Below, piece after piece: positions 8,201 to 15,067 of a stretch of DNA of 64,000 nt. Each line of letters opens with the position of its first letter. The first letter of the stretch is position 1. Location of the stretch: positions 2,046,001 through 2,110,000 of the forward strand of contig OZ246977.1 in NCBI GenBank assembly GCA_965232465.1, written 5' to 3'. Origin of the DNA: G965232465 sp965232465 (GTDB lineage: Bacteria > Pseudomonadota > Alphaproteobacteria > JAQWUY01). Under the pieces are notes generated by a model. It was given only the letters and a program-made list of their open reading frames with translations. It searched no databases and was not told the origin of the DNA. The position numbers and the translations under genes are program-made.

Positions 8201-9382
8201 CTAGAGCATATGGCACAACATGGACATAACTTAGATATAGCACCTTTTGAAGGGATATGTTTAACAGATACTTTCCAAATGCAAGAATCGGGGGATATGG
8301 TAACAAAAGTAATGCCCGATAATAGCAAACGCAGGAAGAAACAAAAGGCACTTGATGTACAAGTTATTATAGGTAATCCCCCATATAGTAAAGGACAAAA
8401 GAGTAACAATGACAACGCACAGAATGTGGAATATCCTGAACTCGATGGAAAAATAGCAGAAACCTATGTAAAACACACTACCTCAACCAATAAAAATAGA
8501 TTATATGACAGTTATATTCGTGCTATAAAATGGGGGTCGGAACGCATGGGCGATTGTGGCGTAATGGGGTATATTACAAATGGGGGTTTTATAGATAGTA
8601 ATTCTATGGGTGGGTTGCGAAAATGTTTAAAAGATGAGCATACAAACTTGTATGTCTTTAATTTGCGAGGCAACATTCGTAAAAATATGAATAACAAGGA
8701 GTCAGGGGAAGGTGGCAATATATTTGATGTACAAGTGGGCGTTGCCATTACTATCTTTGTTAAAAATCCAAATGCTGAGTCACAAGGCAATATTTACTAC
8801 CATGATATAGGCAATAATTTGGATAAAAAAACAAAACTAGACATTATAAAAAACTTTAAATCCATACAAGGCATTACAGGACAAGTGGGGTGGCAAGAAA
8901 TAACCCCAGATAAATACAACGATTGGGTAAATCAACGGGACGATAGTTTTTATCAGCATATTCCCATAGGTGATAAAAAAACCAAAGGTAAAGCGGATAC
9001 ACAAACTATATTTATGAATTATTCAATGGGATTAAACACCAGTCGAGATGCTTGGTGTTATAACAGTAGTAAGTCCCAATTAACAACCAATGTACAGAAT
9101 ACAATATCTTTTTACAATAGCGAGTGTGATCGTTACCAACAATCAGATAACACGAAACAAGTAATAGATTTTGTTAATCTGGATAGTACAAAAATAAGTT
9201 GGGGACGGCAGAATTTAAAAGATGTAAACAATAATAAGTTTTATGTCTTTAATCCTAAATCAGTGATGGAATCTGCATATCGCCCATTTACGAAACAATG
9301 GGTATATTTTAATAAAGATTTAAACGATATGATTTACCAACTTCCAAAAATATTTCCCATAGGTGCAAATTTACCTAGATAG
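5297..9382 (+). CDS. Type ISP restriction-modification enzyme, interrupted (nuclease-helicase-methyltransferase part)
   Basis: Single-chain restriction-modification enzyme of the LlaGI/LlaBIII type. Domains in order (numbered from the ATG at 5258, 13 codons earlier): Mrr-like nuclease near 80-110 (GIDLVAI...IQCKFY); superfamily 2 helicase with Walker A ACGTGKT near 219, DEAH box CDEAHRTTG near 348 and motif VQAVGRVMR; coupler; amino-methyltransferase with motif I DPFTGTGTF near 928 and NPPYS near 1038; start of the target-recognition domain. Family members are about 1550-1650 residues; this frame ends after 1374 at an IS5-like insertion. About 265 further residues follow beyond the IS. It would methylate one strand of its site and cut unmodified DNA using ATP-driven translocation. 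Loss of the C-terminal specificity part should abolish function unless the IS leaves. Start 5297 gives an N-terminus like relatives; 5258 is possible. Confidence 0.85.
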   Translation: MDNLKSLINLLDSIQKQALNEAGHSDISKQRDKGTCFEHLTKVFLQHDKTYHSLYPEVYTYAEWAEKQGLEKVDTGIDLVAINQNGETVAIQCKFYADDYKIQKKDLDSFMNASGKKPFAKRLFVDSTMGDWSKNAQQAIENQQIPVNRLTLFDMTEGSVNWSQYNNNKDTVIVSDIPKTLHPHQKEALNDVKEHFIDNDRGKLIMACGTGKTFTSLRIAEQQAGIGKRVLYLVPSLSLMQQTIKEWFNDMQCPIYGLSVCSDSTIGKTKNDLTDIALSDLVIPATTDAHKIANQVKLAPTDKMVVVFSTYQSIQVISDSQNIHGMGDFDIVICDEAHRTTGATLSGEDESHFVKVHDESFIQAKKRLYMTATPRVYGGAVKEKAKEEDAILASMDDTNIYGNTIYTLSFNDAVEKNLLSDYKVIVLALNEGSVDESIQRLITTEDWELTLEDTTKLLGCYKALCKQDLKIDEINDYHPMRRAVAFCQNIKKSKTITNNFPSIVDEHRQQVDKIDLTPLTIEMEHVDGTYNAQARKQKLQWLQEQTNDGICRILSNARCLSEGVDVPTLDAVLFLHPRKSMVDVVQAVGRVMRKAPNKEMGFVILPIGIPANKEPYQALNNNKKYKVVWDVLNALRSHDERMEGIINAGELGEDISDKIEIIAVSNVLPTKTTPTGVGIGSINSKLKDADDISLNKPTHMPNQFNIDFEDTVNRAIMAKLVKNCGSRDYWEDWAKDVADIAQKHIDRIHTLLQQGNIEINETFDSFLQQLQDDLNPKVSCEDAVEMLAQHIITKPVFDALFAGYPFTKHNIVSIAMDKVLSVLQNNSLDAEIESLDKFYKSVQRRVQGLKTITAKQQLITELYEKFFKNAFPKTTQQLGIVYTPTEAVDFIIHSVNDVLKTEFNTNLGESNVNILDPFTGTGTFITRLLQSGLITPEQMAYKYKHEIHCNEIVLLAYYIASINIEQVYLEHMAQHGHNLDIAPFEGICLTDTFQMQESGDMVTKVMPDNSKRRKKQKALDVQVIIGNPPYSKGQKSNNDNAQNVEYPELDGKIAETYVKHTTSTNKNRLYDSYIRAIKWGSERMGDCGVMGYITNGGFIDSNSMGGLRKCLKDEHTNLYVFNLRGNIRKNMNNKESGEGGNIFDVQVGVAITIFVKNPNAESQGNIYYHDIGNNLDKKTKLDIIKNFKSIQGITGQVGWQEITPDKYNDWVNQRDDSFYQHIPIGDKKTKGKADTQTIFMNYSMGLNTSRDAWCYNSSKSQLTTNVQNTISFYNSECDRYQQSDNTKQVIDFVNLDSTKISWGRQNLKDVNNNKFYVFNPKSVMESAYRPFTKQWVYFNKDLNDMIYQLPKIFPIGANLPR

Positions 9383-9387
9383 TGTAG

Positions 9388-9762
9388 TCACGAGATTTTT
9401 GTCCATAATGCGATGCATCTGATTTGTACAGCGGCGAGAAATGAAGTGGTGTTTTTAGCGTATCTTGTTGCAATACCACGCCATCGTTTTAGGTGTAGAA
9501 ACGCATTTTCCACTAAGCACCGCCAATGATACAGGTGTTCATCATACTCCCTTTGTTCTTTGCGATTCTTTCTTGGGGGAATAACAGGCTCTATACCTTG
9601 TTGTTTTGCTAGGTGTATGATATGCTCACTATCATATCCCTTATCTGCCAACAAATACTCTGCACTGATGCCTTCAATCAATCTGCCTGCTTGTGTGCAA
9701 TCAGCCGTGGTACCGTTCGTAATAAGTATTCTGACCGGCATACCATGCGCATCCACGGCCAA
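9388..9762 (-). CDS. IS5-family transposase, downstream frame
   Basis: Carries the second catalytic aspartate in LLADKGYDSEHI and the glutamate in CLVENAFLHLKRWRGIATRY, completing the DDE set with the aspartate in the upstream frame. The homologous region begins before its first ATG, at LNTKIHLAVDAHGMPVRILI. It is therefore made by -1 frameshifting at about 9785 rather than from its own start. If no frameshifting happens at that site, the element is dead. Confidence 0.85.
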   Translation of the reverse strand: MAVDAHGMPVRILITNGTTADCTQAGRLIEGISAEYLLADKGYDSEHIIHLAKQQGIEPVIPPRKNRKEQREYDEHLYHWRCLVENAFLHLKRWRGIATRYAKNTTSFLAAVQIRCIALWTKIS

Positions 9763-10151
9763 ATGTATCTTCGTGTTGAGCCCCCTTTTGTGCGGCTCAT
9801 ATCTTGATTACCGCCTAGTGCACCAGATGCATGAGGATGCACCTTACAATGACTAGCGTCTATTATTAACCATTCATAATCCGGATCTGTAACTAAAATT
9901 TCCAACAACTTTTCCCATATCCCCTTATCACGCCAGCGGATAAAACGACGGTGCGTGTTACTCCAATCCCCTAAATCAGGCGGTAAGTCACGCCAAGGGG
10001 CACCTGTGCGTATAATCCAAAATACCGCATTGATAAATAAACGGTTGTCTTTCGCTATACCACCCCATGTGCCTTTACGACCCGGTAAGTGTGGCTCTAA
10101 TAATTCCCATGTTTTATCACAAATATCATGGCGTCTGTGTGCTAATGTCAT
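9678..10151 (-). CDS. IS5-family transposase, upstream frame
   Basis: Begins MTLAHRRHDICDKTWELLEP, the N-terminal DUF4096-like domain typical of IS427-group transposases, and runs through WRDLPPDLGDWSNTHRRFIRW to the first catalytic aspartate in LIIDASHCKVHPHASG. Homology in this frame stops after SRTKGG; the remaining residues are read out of phase. A run ACAAAAGGGGGC at 9791-9780 is where a -1 shift would join it to the second frame. The joined product would have 254 residues. A ribosome binding site (AAGGA) precedes the start. Confidence 0.85.
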   Translation of the reverse strand: MTLAHRRHDICDKTWELLEPHLPGRKGTWGGIAKDNRLFINAVFWIIRTGAPWRDLPPDLGDWSNTHRRFIRWRDKGIWEKLLEILVTDPDYEWLIIDASHCKVHPHASGALGGNQDMSRTKGGSTRRYIWPWMRMVCRSEYLLRTVPRLIAHKQAD

Positions 10152-10221
10152 CTCAATGTCCTTTATAATAGTGTTAATATCAAAAATACTATAACATAGT
10201 TCTTACCTCATGACTACACTA

Positions 10222-11025
10222 TTTAATCTCTGTATTTTAGTAAGTGGCAAAGGATCAAATAAATTTAGTGTATTTATTACTGATATATTACCTAATTTAA
10301 ATATTATAGTCGGAGGTTCGCAATGTTTCCCCTTAAAATTATACGAACAAAACACAGGGACTGATTTGTATAATCAAGGGGCGGGCGATTATACCCCAAA
10401 GGATGGCATAACCGATTATGCCCAAAAGCATTTTACATACGGTGATATAGCACCTGATAAACAAGATATATTTTATTATGTATATGGTATTTTACACCAC
10501 CCCGACTACACTAAAAAATGGGGGGACAATTTGACCAAAGATTTACCCCATATCCCCAAAGTCAAAACCTATACATCGTTTATGGCATTTTCAAATGCAG
10601 GACGAGCATTAGCAGACCTACATATAAATTATGAATCCGCAGATAAACACCCTGTACATTTTAAAAAGGGCGACCCTGATATGTTATCAGATAAAGATTT
10701 TAAAGTAACCGAAATGAAATTCGGCAAACAAGGTAATATAAAAGACAAGACCACCATCATATACAACGACCATATAACCATAACCAACATTCCTATTGAG
10801 GCATACGATTACAAAGTAAATGGCAAATCCCCCGTCGAATGGGTAATGGACAGACAATCCATAAAAACCCACAAAAATGGTATTATAAACAATGCCAACG
10901 ACTATGCAACAGAAACCTTAAACAACCCCAGATACCCCCTAGACCTACTACAACAGGCAATAACAGTATCATTGGAAACCCAAAAGATTATTAACTCGTT
11001 ACCAGATTTAGACTATGTATCATAG
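10222..11025 (+). pseudogene. Type ISP enzyme, C-terminal target-recognition fragment beyond the IS
   Basis: Continues the broken enzyme: NLCILVSGKGSNKFSVFITD, GSQCFPLKLYE, then a segment with DYAQKHF, DIFYYVYGILHHPDY and HIPKVK that is the usual end of type ISP proteins (SGxG...SQCFPLYxYE...YVYGILHxPxY). The open frame formally starts at 10210, but that ATG is inside the IS end, so it would only be translated through a fortuitous start. The last strongly conserved part, VNGKSPVEWVMDRQ, is complete and the stop at 11025 looks natural. Function alone is unlikely. Confidence 0.8.
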
Positions 11026-11047
11026 ATACAATAAGAGTTAAAATATT

Positions 11048-11188
11048 AGGGATTTATATACTTGACTCCATAAATCGATATTTGCATGTAATTTGGTGGG
11101 ATTTCACAACAAAAAGCAATGTCATTTATGTACAAAAACAAAAAATAGCCTTAATTCAAATCCTGTGGAGTCAAGTATATAAATCCCT
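11048..11188. mobile_element. MITE copy 2 (about 141 bp)
   Basis: Same ends as copy 1 with intact TA on both sides (11046-11047 and 11189 region). The interior includes GGTGGGATTTCACAACAAAA, also found in the other copies. It sits 22 bp beyond the end of the ISP gene. Together with copy 1 in opposite orientation it brackets the ankyrin and ISP genes. Confidence 0.75.
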
Positions 11189-11229
11189 AAATTTAATTGA
11201 CTATATTATCTATTTTGAATAAAATTCTA

Positions 11230-11258
11230 TTGACATTTAAGTTATCTTTTTGGATAAT
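11230..11258 (+). promoter_or_regulatory. Promoter of the toxin-antitoxin pair
   Basis: -35 TTGACA (11230-11235), 17 bases, -10 GATAAT (11253-11258). The expected start of transcription, 7 bases after the -10, falls on the A of ATG 11265. The toxin mRNA would thus be leaderless, which fits the absence of a proper ribosome binding site there. Confidence 0.65.
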
Positions 11259-11264
11259 AAAGGT

Positions 11265-11522
11265 ATGAATAATGTGGAATACAGTAAAAAAGCCCAAAAG
11301 CAAATGCGTTCTTTGCCGGCTAATGTACGCAATCGAGTGCGTAAAAAATGTGAAACATATATGAGTGACACTGAAAAATATGATAATTGGCGTATTGCCA
11401 TTATGAGGACGGATTTTCACAGATTGCAAGTAGGGACTTTTCGAATTGTCTTTGAAATCAGAGGTGAGATGATGTTTGTAAGCAAAATAGAATCCTGCGG
11501 TTCTGTTTATAAGCGTATATAA
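11265..11522 (+). CDS. RelE/ParE-superfamily toxin (HigB-like)
   Basis: 85 residues: MNNVEYSKKAQKQMRSLPAN, then VRKKCETYM, WRIAIMRTDFHRLQVGTFRIVFEI, with the compact beta-rich RelE fold pattern and the basic/aromatic residues of ribosome-dependent mRNases. The protein is expected to cut mRNA in the ribosomal A site when free of antitoxin. A TTG at 11250 would add five residues, but the ATG at 11265 matches the family start and the predicted transcript start. The antitoxin follows 27 bp later, the toxin-first order of higBA-type modules. The neighbours (MITE, restriction enzyme) fit a mobile defence or addiction region. Confidence 0.8.
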   Translation: MNNVEYSKKAQKQMRSLPANVRNRVRKKCETYMSDTEKYDNWRIAIMRTDFHRLQVGTFRIVFEIRGEMMFVSKIESCGSVYKRI

Positions 11523-11549
11523 AAACTATGTTAAATAAGGAGCATAAAC

Positions 11550-12023
11550 ATGGTAAATATTACACAACAATACGATAAAATACCCGCAAGTATTATGGGC
11601 AGTTTTGAATTTATTTCTGCTGGCAGTGAACAGAAAATCGCCTGTATGCCAGAAAATGTTTTGTATCAGCTGTTGCAAATAGCCAATGCAAACATTGATA
11701 ATTTTGCACAAATGCAACAAGACATACAAGATATTGCTGATGCGGAAACCGCTTGGGCGGAATATATTGAAAATCCAGATCAACACATTCCTAATGAGAC
11801 ATTTTATAAAGTTTTGGATGGGGGTAATCCTATTCGGGTATACCGTGAATGGCGTAAATTGACCGTCAAAGATCTGTCCGCTAAAACAGGATTGGCGGAA
11901 AATGTTATTTACAGTATGGAGAATGGCAATCGCATTGGTAAAGTAGATGCATATTCCAAAATTGCCGATGCACTGAATGTGACCATGGATGATATTGTAC
12001 CCATTCAACCAAGCGAAAAATAA
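11550..12023 (+). CDS. XRE-family antitoxin
   Basis: 157 residues preceded by AAGGAG. The N-terminal half (residues 1-90) is helical, with LQIANANIDNFAQMQQDIQD, and probably contacts the toxin. The C-terminal half is an XRE helix-turn-helix: PIRVYREWRKLTVKDLSAKT, GLAENVIYSMENGNRIGKVD, IADALNVTMDDIVPI. It should bind and neutralise the toxin and repress their shared promoter. The ribosome binding site here is strong while the toxin has none, which would keep antitoxin in excess. Confidence 0.8.
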   Translation: MVNITQQYDKIPASIMGSFEFISAGSEQKIACMPENVLYQLLQIANANIDNFAQMQQDIQDIADAETAWAEYIENPDQHIPNETFYKVLDGGNPIRVYREWRKLTVKDLSAKTGLAENVIYSMENGNRIGKVDAYSKIADALNVTMDDIVPIQPSEK

Positions 12024-12095
12024 GGTATTTTGTTTATCCATAAAGCGTAAGGTTTAAAAGAAAGCCACAGATAAGGAGCCACAACATCTGATACA

Positions 12096-12230
12096 TTGAA
12101 CAAACAAGTTCGCAAAGTGCGATTCGCCGTTTTCATGAGTGCTGTGATGGGGTTTTTGACACTGACTTTAATGCGTTTATTATTACCTTTGCATAAACTG
12201 TTCACACCATCAAAAAAGCCCGTAAAGTAA
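12096..12230 (+). CDS. Possible 44-residue membrane protein (uncertain)
   Basis: An open frame from TTG 12096 reads LNKQVRKVRFAVFMSAVMGF then LTLTLMRLLLP and a basic tail ending at 12230. One hydrophobic segment and positive ends resemble the first half of DUF2798-type small membrane proteins. A good AAGGAG lies at 12073-12078, but 17 bases before the TTG, too far for efficient use. It may be a decayed gene. The rest of the 12024-12288 gap shows nothing else. Confidence 0.3.
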   Translation: MNKQVRKVRFAVFMSAVMGFLTLTLMRLLLPLHKLFTPSKKPVK

Positions 12231-12288
12231 CGATTGCAATGGGGTTAATCCAAACAAAAAAAGGGTATATTATGAGGAGAAAAGCATA

Positions 12289-14631
12289 ATGAATATGATC
12301 ATACTTTCCATCGGCATTTTAATCGGTGCGGTGTTTGTCATCAGGTGGGTATTGCCAAATATTTTATTTCACATATTGAAAAAAACACTTCCCCCCATTT
12401 CGGACACAGAACGCCAAGCCATTGATGCGGGAACCTTGTCTTATGAAAAGGGTATTTTTGCAGGCAAGCCCGATTGGGAACATTTGCTACATCGCCCCTT
12501 ATCAACTTTGTCCGACGAAGAACAAGCCTTTGTGGATGGACCGGTAAAACGGGTTACCGCCATGCTGGATGATTACAATATTCGAAAAACCTCCCAATTG
12601 CCCGACGAAGTATGGCACGTATTAAAAGAATCTGGATTTTTTGGATTTATTGTTACCAAAGAATACGGAGGATTGCACTTTTCCGCTGCTGCTATTAGTC
12701 GAATTGTATCTGAGATTGGCACAAAATCATTCGCAACCGCCATTATGGTTATGGTTCCCAGTGCCTTGGGTCCAGCAAAATTATTATTAAAATTTGGCAC
12801 GCCCAAACAACGGGACACATATTTACCTAAATTGGCAAGTGGCGAACATATCCCATGTTTTGCTTTAACTGGGGTTACCAGTGGGTCGGATGCGGCATCC
12901 ATGCGGGATGTGGGTATTATCACCAAAATCAAACATGGTGATTCAGAAAAACTGGTCATTCGTGCCAATTTTTCCAAACGCTATATTACCCTTGCCCCAA
13001 TTGCCACCCTAATCGGGTTGGGTATCGATGTGTATGACCCCGACAGCTTATTGGGCGATGATTATCCTTATTTAAACCTAAAAAATAAACAGGTCGGTAT
13101 CACTGTTTTATTGATAAATCGTGACCAAGATGGCATCGAAATTGGCAACCGCCATATACCGTCAGGCGTGGGATTCATCAATGGCACCATCCGGGGACGG
13201 GATGTGGATGTGGACTTTGACCAAATCATCGGTGGACAAGAATATCTTGGCAAAGGTTGGGTTATGATTATGTCGTGTTTGGGTGTGGGACGGGCATTAT
13301 CATTACCGTCACGGGCAACGGGGGGTATGGAGTTTGCCACCTGTTACACCCTGTTGTACGCAGGTATGCGAAAACAATTCAATCTGCCTATTGCCAAAAT
13401 GGAGGCCGTATCCGAACGCTTAGCCGACAGTGTATATTTACATTATATAAACCGTGCGGCAAAAAACTTGTGTTATACATTGGTGGACGATGGTGAAAAC
13501 CCAGCGGTGGCATCCGCCTTGATTAAATATGCGTCCACCAACGACCTACGACGATGTAATGATAATTGTATGGATATATTAAGTGGCAAGGCGGTTATGG
13601 ACGGTCCAACCAATCCCTTACAAAACATATACCAATCCATCCCTGTGGGCATCACCGTTGAGGGGGCAAATATTTTAACCCGTGGACTGATTACCTTTTC
13701 CCAAGGAGCCATTCGTGCCCACCCGTATTTGTTTGAAGAAATCGAAGCCTTATACGACAAAAACCCCCAACAGGCAAAGAAAAAATTTGCTAATATCATT
13801 CTCCGTCACATAGGATTTACGGTTGCAAATGGTGTTGCCAATATGTGGCATAATGCGACTCGTGGGGTGTTTTTATCCGTGCCATCGGGCATTACCGCCC
13901 CGAACAAGCACTATCGACTGGTGACTTTGCAGACCAAACAATTCGCGTTCTTAGCCGATGTAACCTTGTTATTATTAGGGGGAAAAATCAAAGCGAAACA
14001 AGCCATATCGGGACGGTGTGCGGACATATTAAAAAATGTGTATTATGCCATGGCAGTTTTAAAACAATACGAATCCGATCAAACCCCAAAAACCCATGCC
14101 ATACTGGATTACAGCATGCAACGATTGGCGTATGAAAATACTATGCACATACAGGGGGTTATTCAAAACCTGCCTAATGCCATGGTGCGGGGCATGTTAC
14201 GATTAACCTTATTCCCCTTGTCCCGTATCATTACTGGCGTTGGGGAAACCCCACCAAAGGATAGCCAAGGCATGAAAATATTACAAGGGATTTACCAAGA
14301 CAATGATCTCATGCACCACTTGTTCAAAAATGTATTTGACAGCAACATGGTCGACGAATTGTATGCCGATTATCAGCTGTTACAAAACGCAGAACCACTG
14401 TATAAAAAATTAAAACCCTTGATACAGTCGGGGGAAATCGTGTGTGGATACGATCGGGATTGGCTGGACCTCGCCCACCAATCGGGACACATCAGCCATA
14501 ATGAATTGGCAATCCTAAAACAAGCGGAGCTGGCATATTACAAACACATGAATGTGGATGAATTTGAATCGGATGCCCGCACTTATGCCAAAAATATTGA
14601 TACCAATTTATCTAATGAAAGAGCTGTGTAA
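12289..14631 (+). CDS. fadE: Acyl-CoA dehydrogenase, long membrane-anchored FadE type (paralogue 1)
   Basis: 780 residues, close to the 814 of E. coli FadE. One N-terminal membrane helix (residues 3-32), then the acyl-CoA dehydrogenase core with YGGLHFSAAAIS, LTGVTSGSDAASMRDVG and the conserved VEGANILTR segment, and the C-terminal DUF1974-like domain. It oxidises acyl-CoA to trans-2-enoyl-CoA with FAD and passes electrons to the respiratory chain. Start 12289 has GAGGAG upstream. It is convergent with the thioesterase at 14637, leaving only 5 bp between the stop codons. A closely similar paralogue lies at 17206-19521 on the other strand; the pair probably covers different chain lengths. Confidence 0.9.
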   Translation: MNMIILSIGILIGAVFVIRWVLPNILFHILKKTLPPISDTERQAIDAGTLSYEKGIFAGKPDWEHLLHRPLSTLSDEEQAFVDGPVKRVTAMLDDYNIRKTSQLPDEVWHVLKESGFFGFIVTKEYGGLHFSAAAISRIVSEIGTKSFATAIMVMVPSALGPAKLLLKFGTPKQRDTYLPKLASGEHIPCFALTGVTSGSDAASMRDVGIITKIKHGDSEKLVIRANFSKRYITLAPIATLIGLGIDVYDPDSLLGDDYPYLNLKNKQVGITVLLINRDQDGIEIGNRHIPSGVGFINGTIRGRDVDVDFDQIIGGQEYLGKGWVMIMSCLGVGRALSLPSRATGGMEFATCYTLLYAGMRKQFNLPIAKMEAVSERLADSVYLHYINRAAKNLCYTLVDDGENPAVASALIKYASTNDLRRCNDNCMDILSGKAVMDGPTNPLQNIYQSIPVGITVEGANILTRGLITFSQGAIRAHPYLFEEIEALYDKNPQQAKKKFANIILRHIGFTVANGVANMWHNATRGVFLSVPSGITAPNKHYRLVTLQTKQFAFLADVTLLLLGGKIKAKQAISGRCADILKNVYYAMAVLKQYESDQTPKTHAILDYSMQRLAYENTMHIQGVIQNLPNAMVRGMLRLTLFPLSRIITGVGETPPKDSQGMKILQGIYQDNDLMHHLFKNVFDSNMVDELYADYQLLQNAEPLYKKLKPLIQSGEIVCGYDRDWLDLAHQSGHISHNELAILKQAELAYYKHMNVDEFESDARTYAKNIDTNLSNERAV

Positions 14632-14636
14632 AATAT

Positions 14637-15038
14637 TTAAGTATATATAACCCGAAATACACTGGTGGCGGTGGCAACCAATTCGCCGTCTTGATTAATG
14701 GTTTGTGCATCCACAAACGCCAGTGTATGGGTGCGTTTTTTGAGTATCGCCGTGCAAGTAAGAACATCACCCAAATGAACAGGGGCAAGATAATTTATGG
14801 TTAAAGATGCAGTCGCACCCCCCTTGTACCCAAAGACAGCGGTAGTACCACAGGTGGAATCCATTAAGGTTGCCATCACCCCACCGTGCATTACACCCCC
14901 ATTGTTTAAGTGGTCGTCCTGTACAGTCATACGAAGCATAGATTTTTCGTTTGATTTATGTATGGATTCGATACCTAAATTTCTGGTAAGGGTGCTTGCA
15001 CCACTGGGGTTTTTGGGGCTGGGTTTGTCTGTGTGCAT
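14637..15038 (-). CDS. PaaI-type hotdog thioesterase
   Basis: 133 residues with the hotdog signature NNGGVMHGGVMATLMDSTCG (residues about 45-64), including the HGG turn and the acidic residue of PaaI thioesterases. It should hydrolyse small or aromatic acyl-CoA and free CoA, preventing CoA trapping. It is the last gene of the leftward fatty-acid block, 29 bp after the FadB-like gene. AAGGA precedes the start at a 10-base distance. Confidence 0.8.
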   Translation of the reverse strand: MHTDKPSPKNPSGASTLTRNLGIESIHKSNEKSMLRMTVQDDHLNNGGVMHGGVMATLMDSTCGTTAVFGYKGGATASLTINYLAPVHLGDVLTCTAILKKRTHTLAFVDAQTINQDGELVATATSVFRVIYT

Positions 15039-15067
15039 GGTGATATAATCCTTAAATGATGTTTTAT

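Larger units (their letters stand above)
9382..10219 (-). mobile_element. IS5-family (IS427-like) insertion sequence
   Basis: 838 bp bounded by inverted ends GTGTAGTCACGAG (left) and CTCATGACTACAC (right), one mismatch, with TA on both sides (9380-9381 and 10220-10221). The transposase is in two overlapping frames on the minus strand, as in the IS427 group. It splits the type ISP gene. Both halves of that gene are otherwise open, so the insertion looks recent. Removing 838 bp plus one TA does not restore the frame exactly, while removing 9380-10221 does (..CCT AGA TTT AAT CTC..), so either the true ends differ or a one-base change accompanied the event. Confidence 0.85.

Noticed and set aside
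12005..12205. Minus-strand 66-residue frame
   Set aside because: No ribosome binding site, overlaps the antitoxin end and has no family-like pattern.
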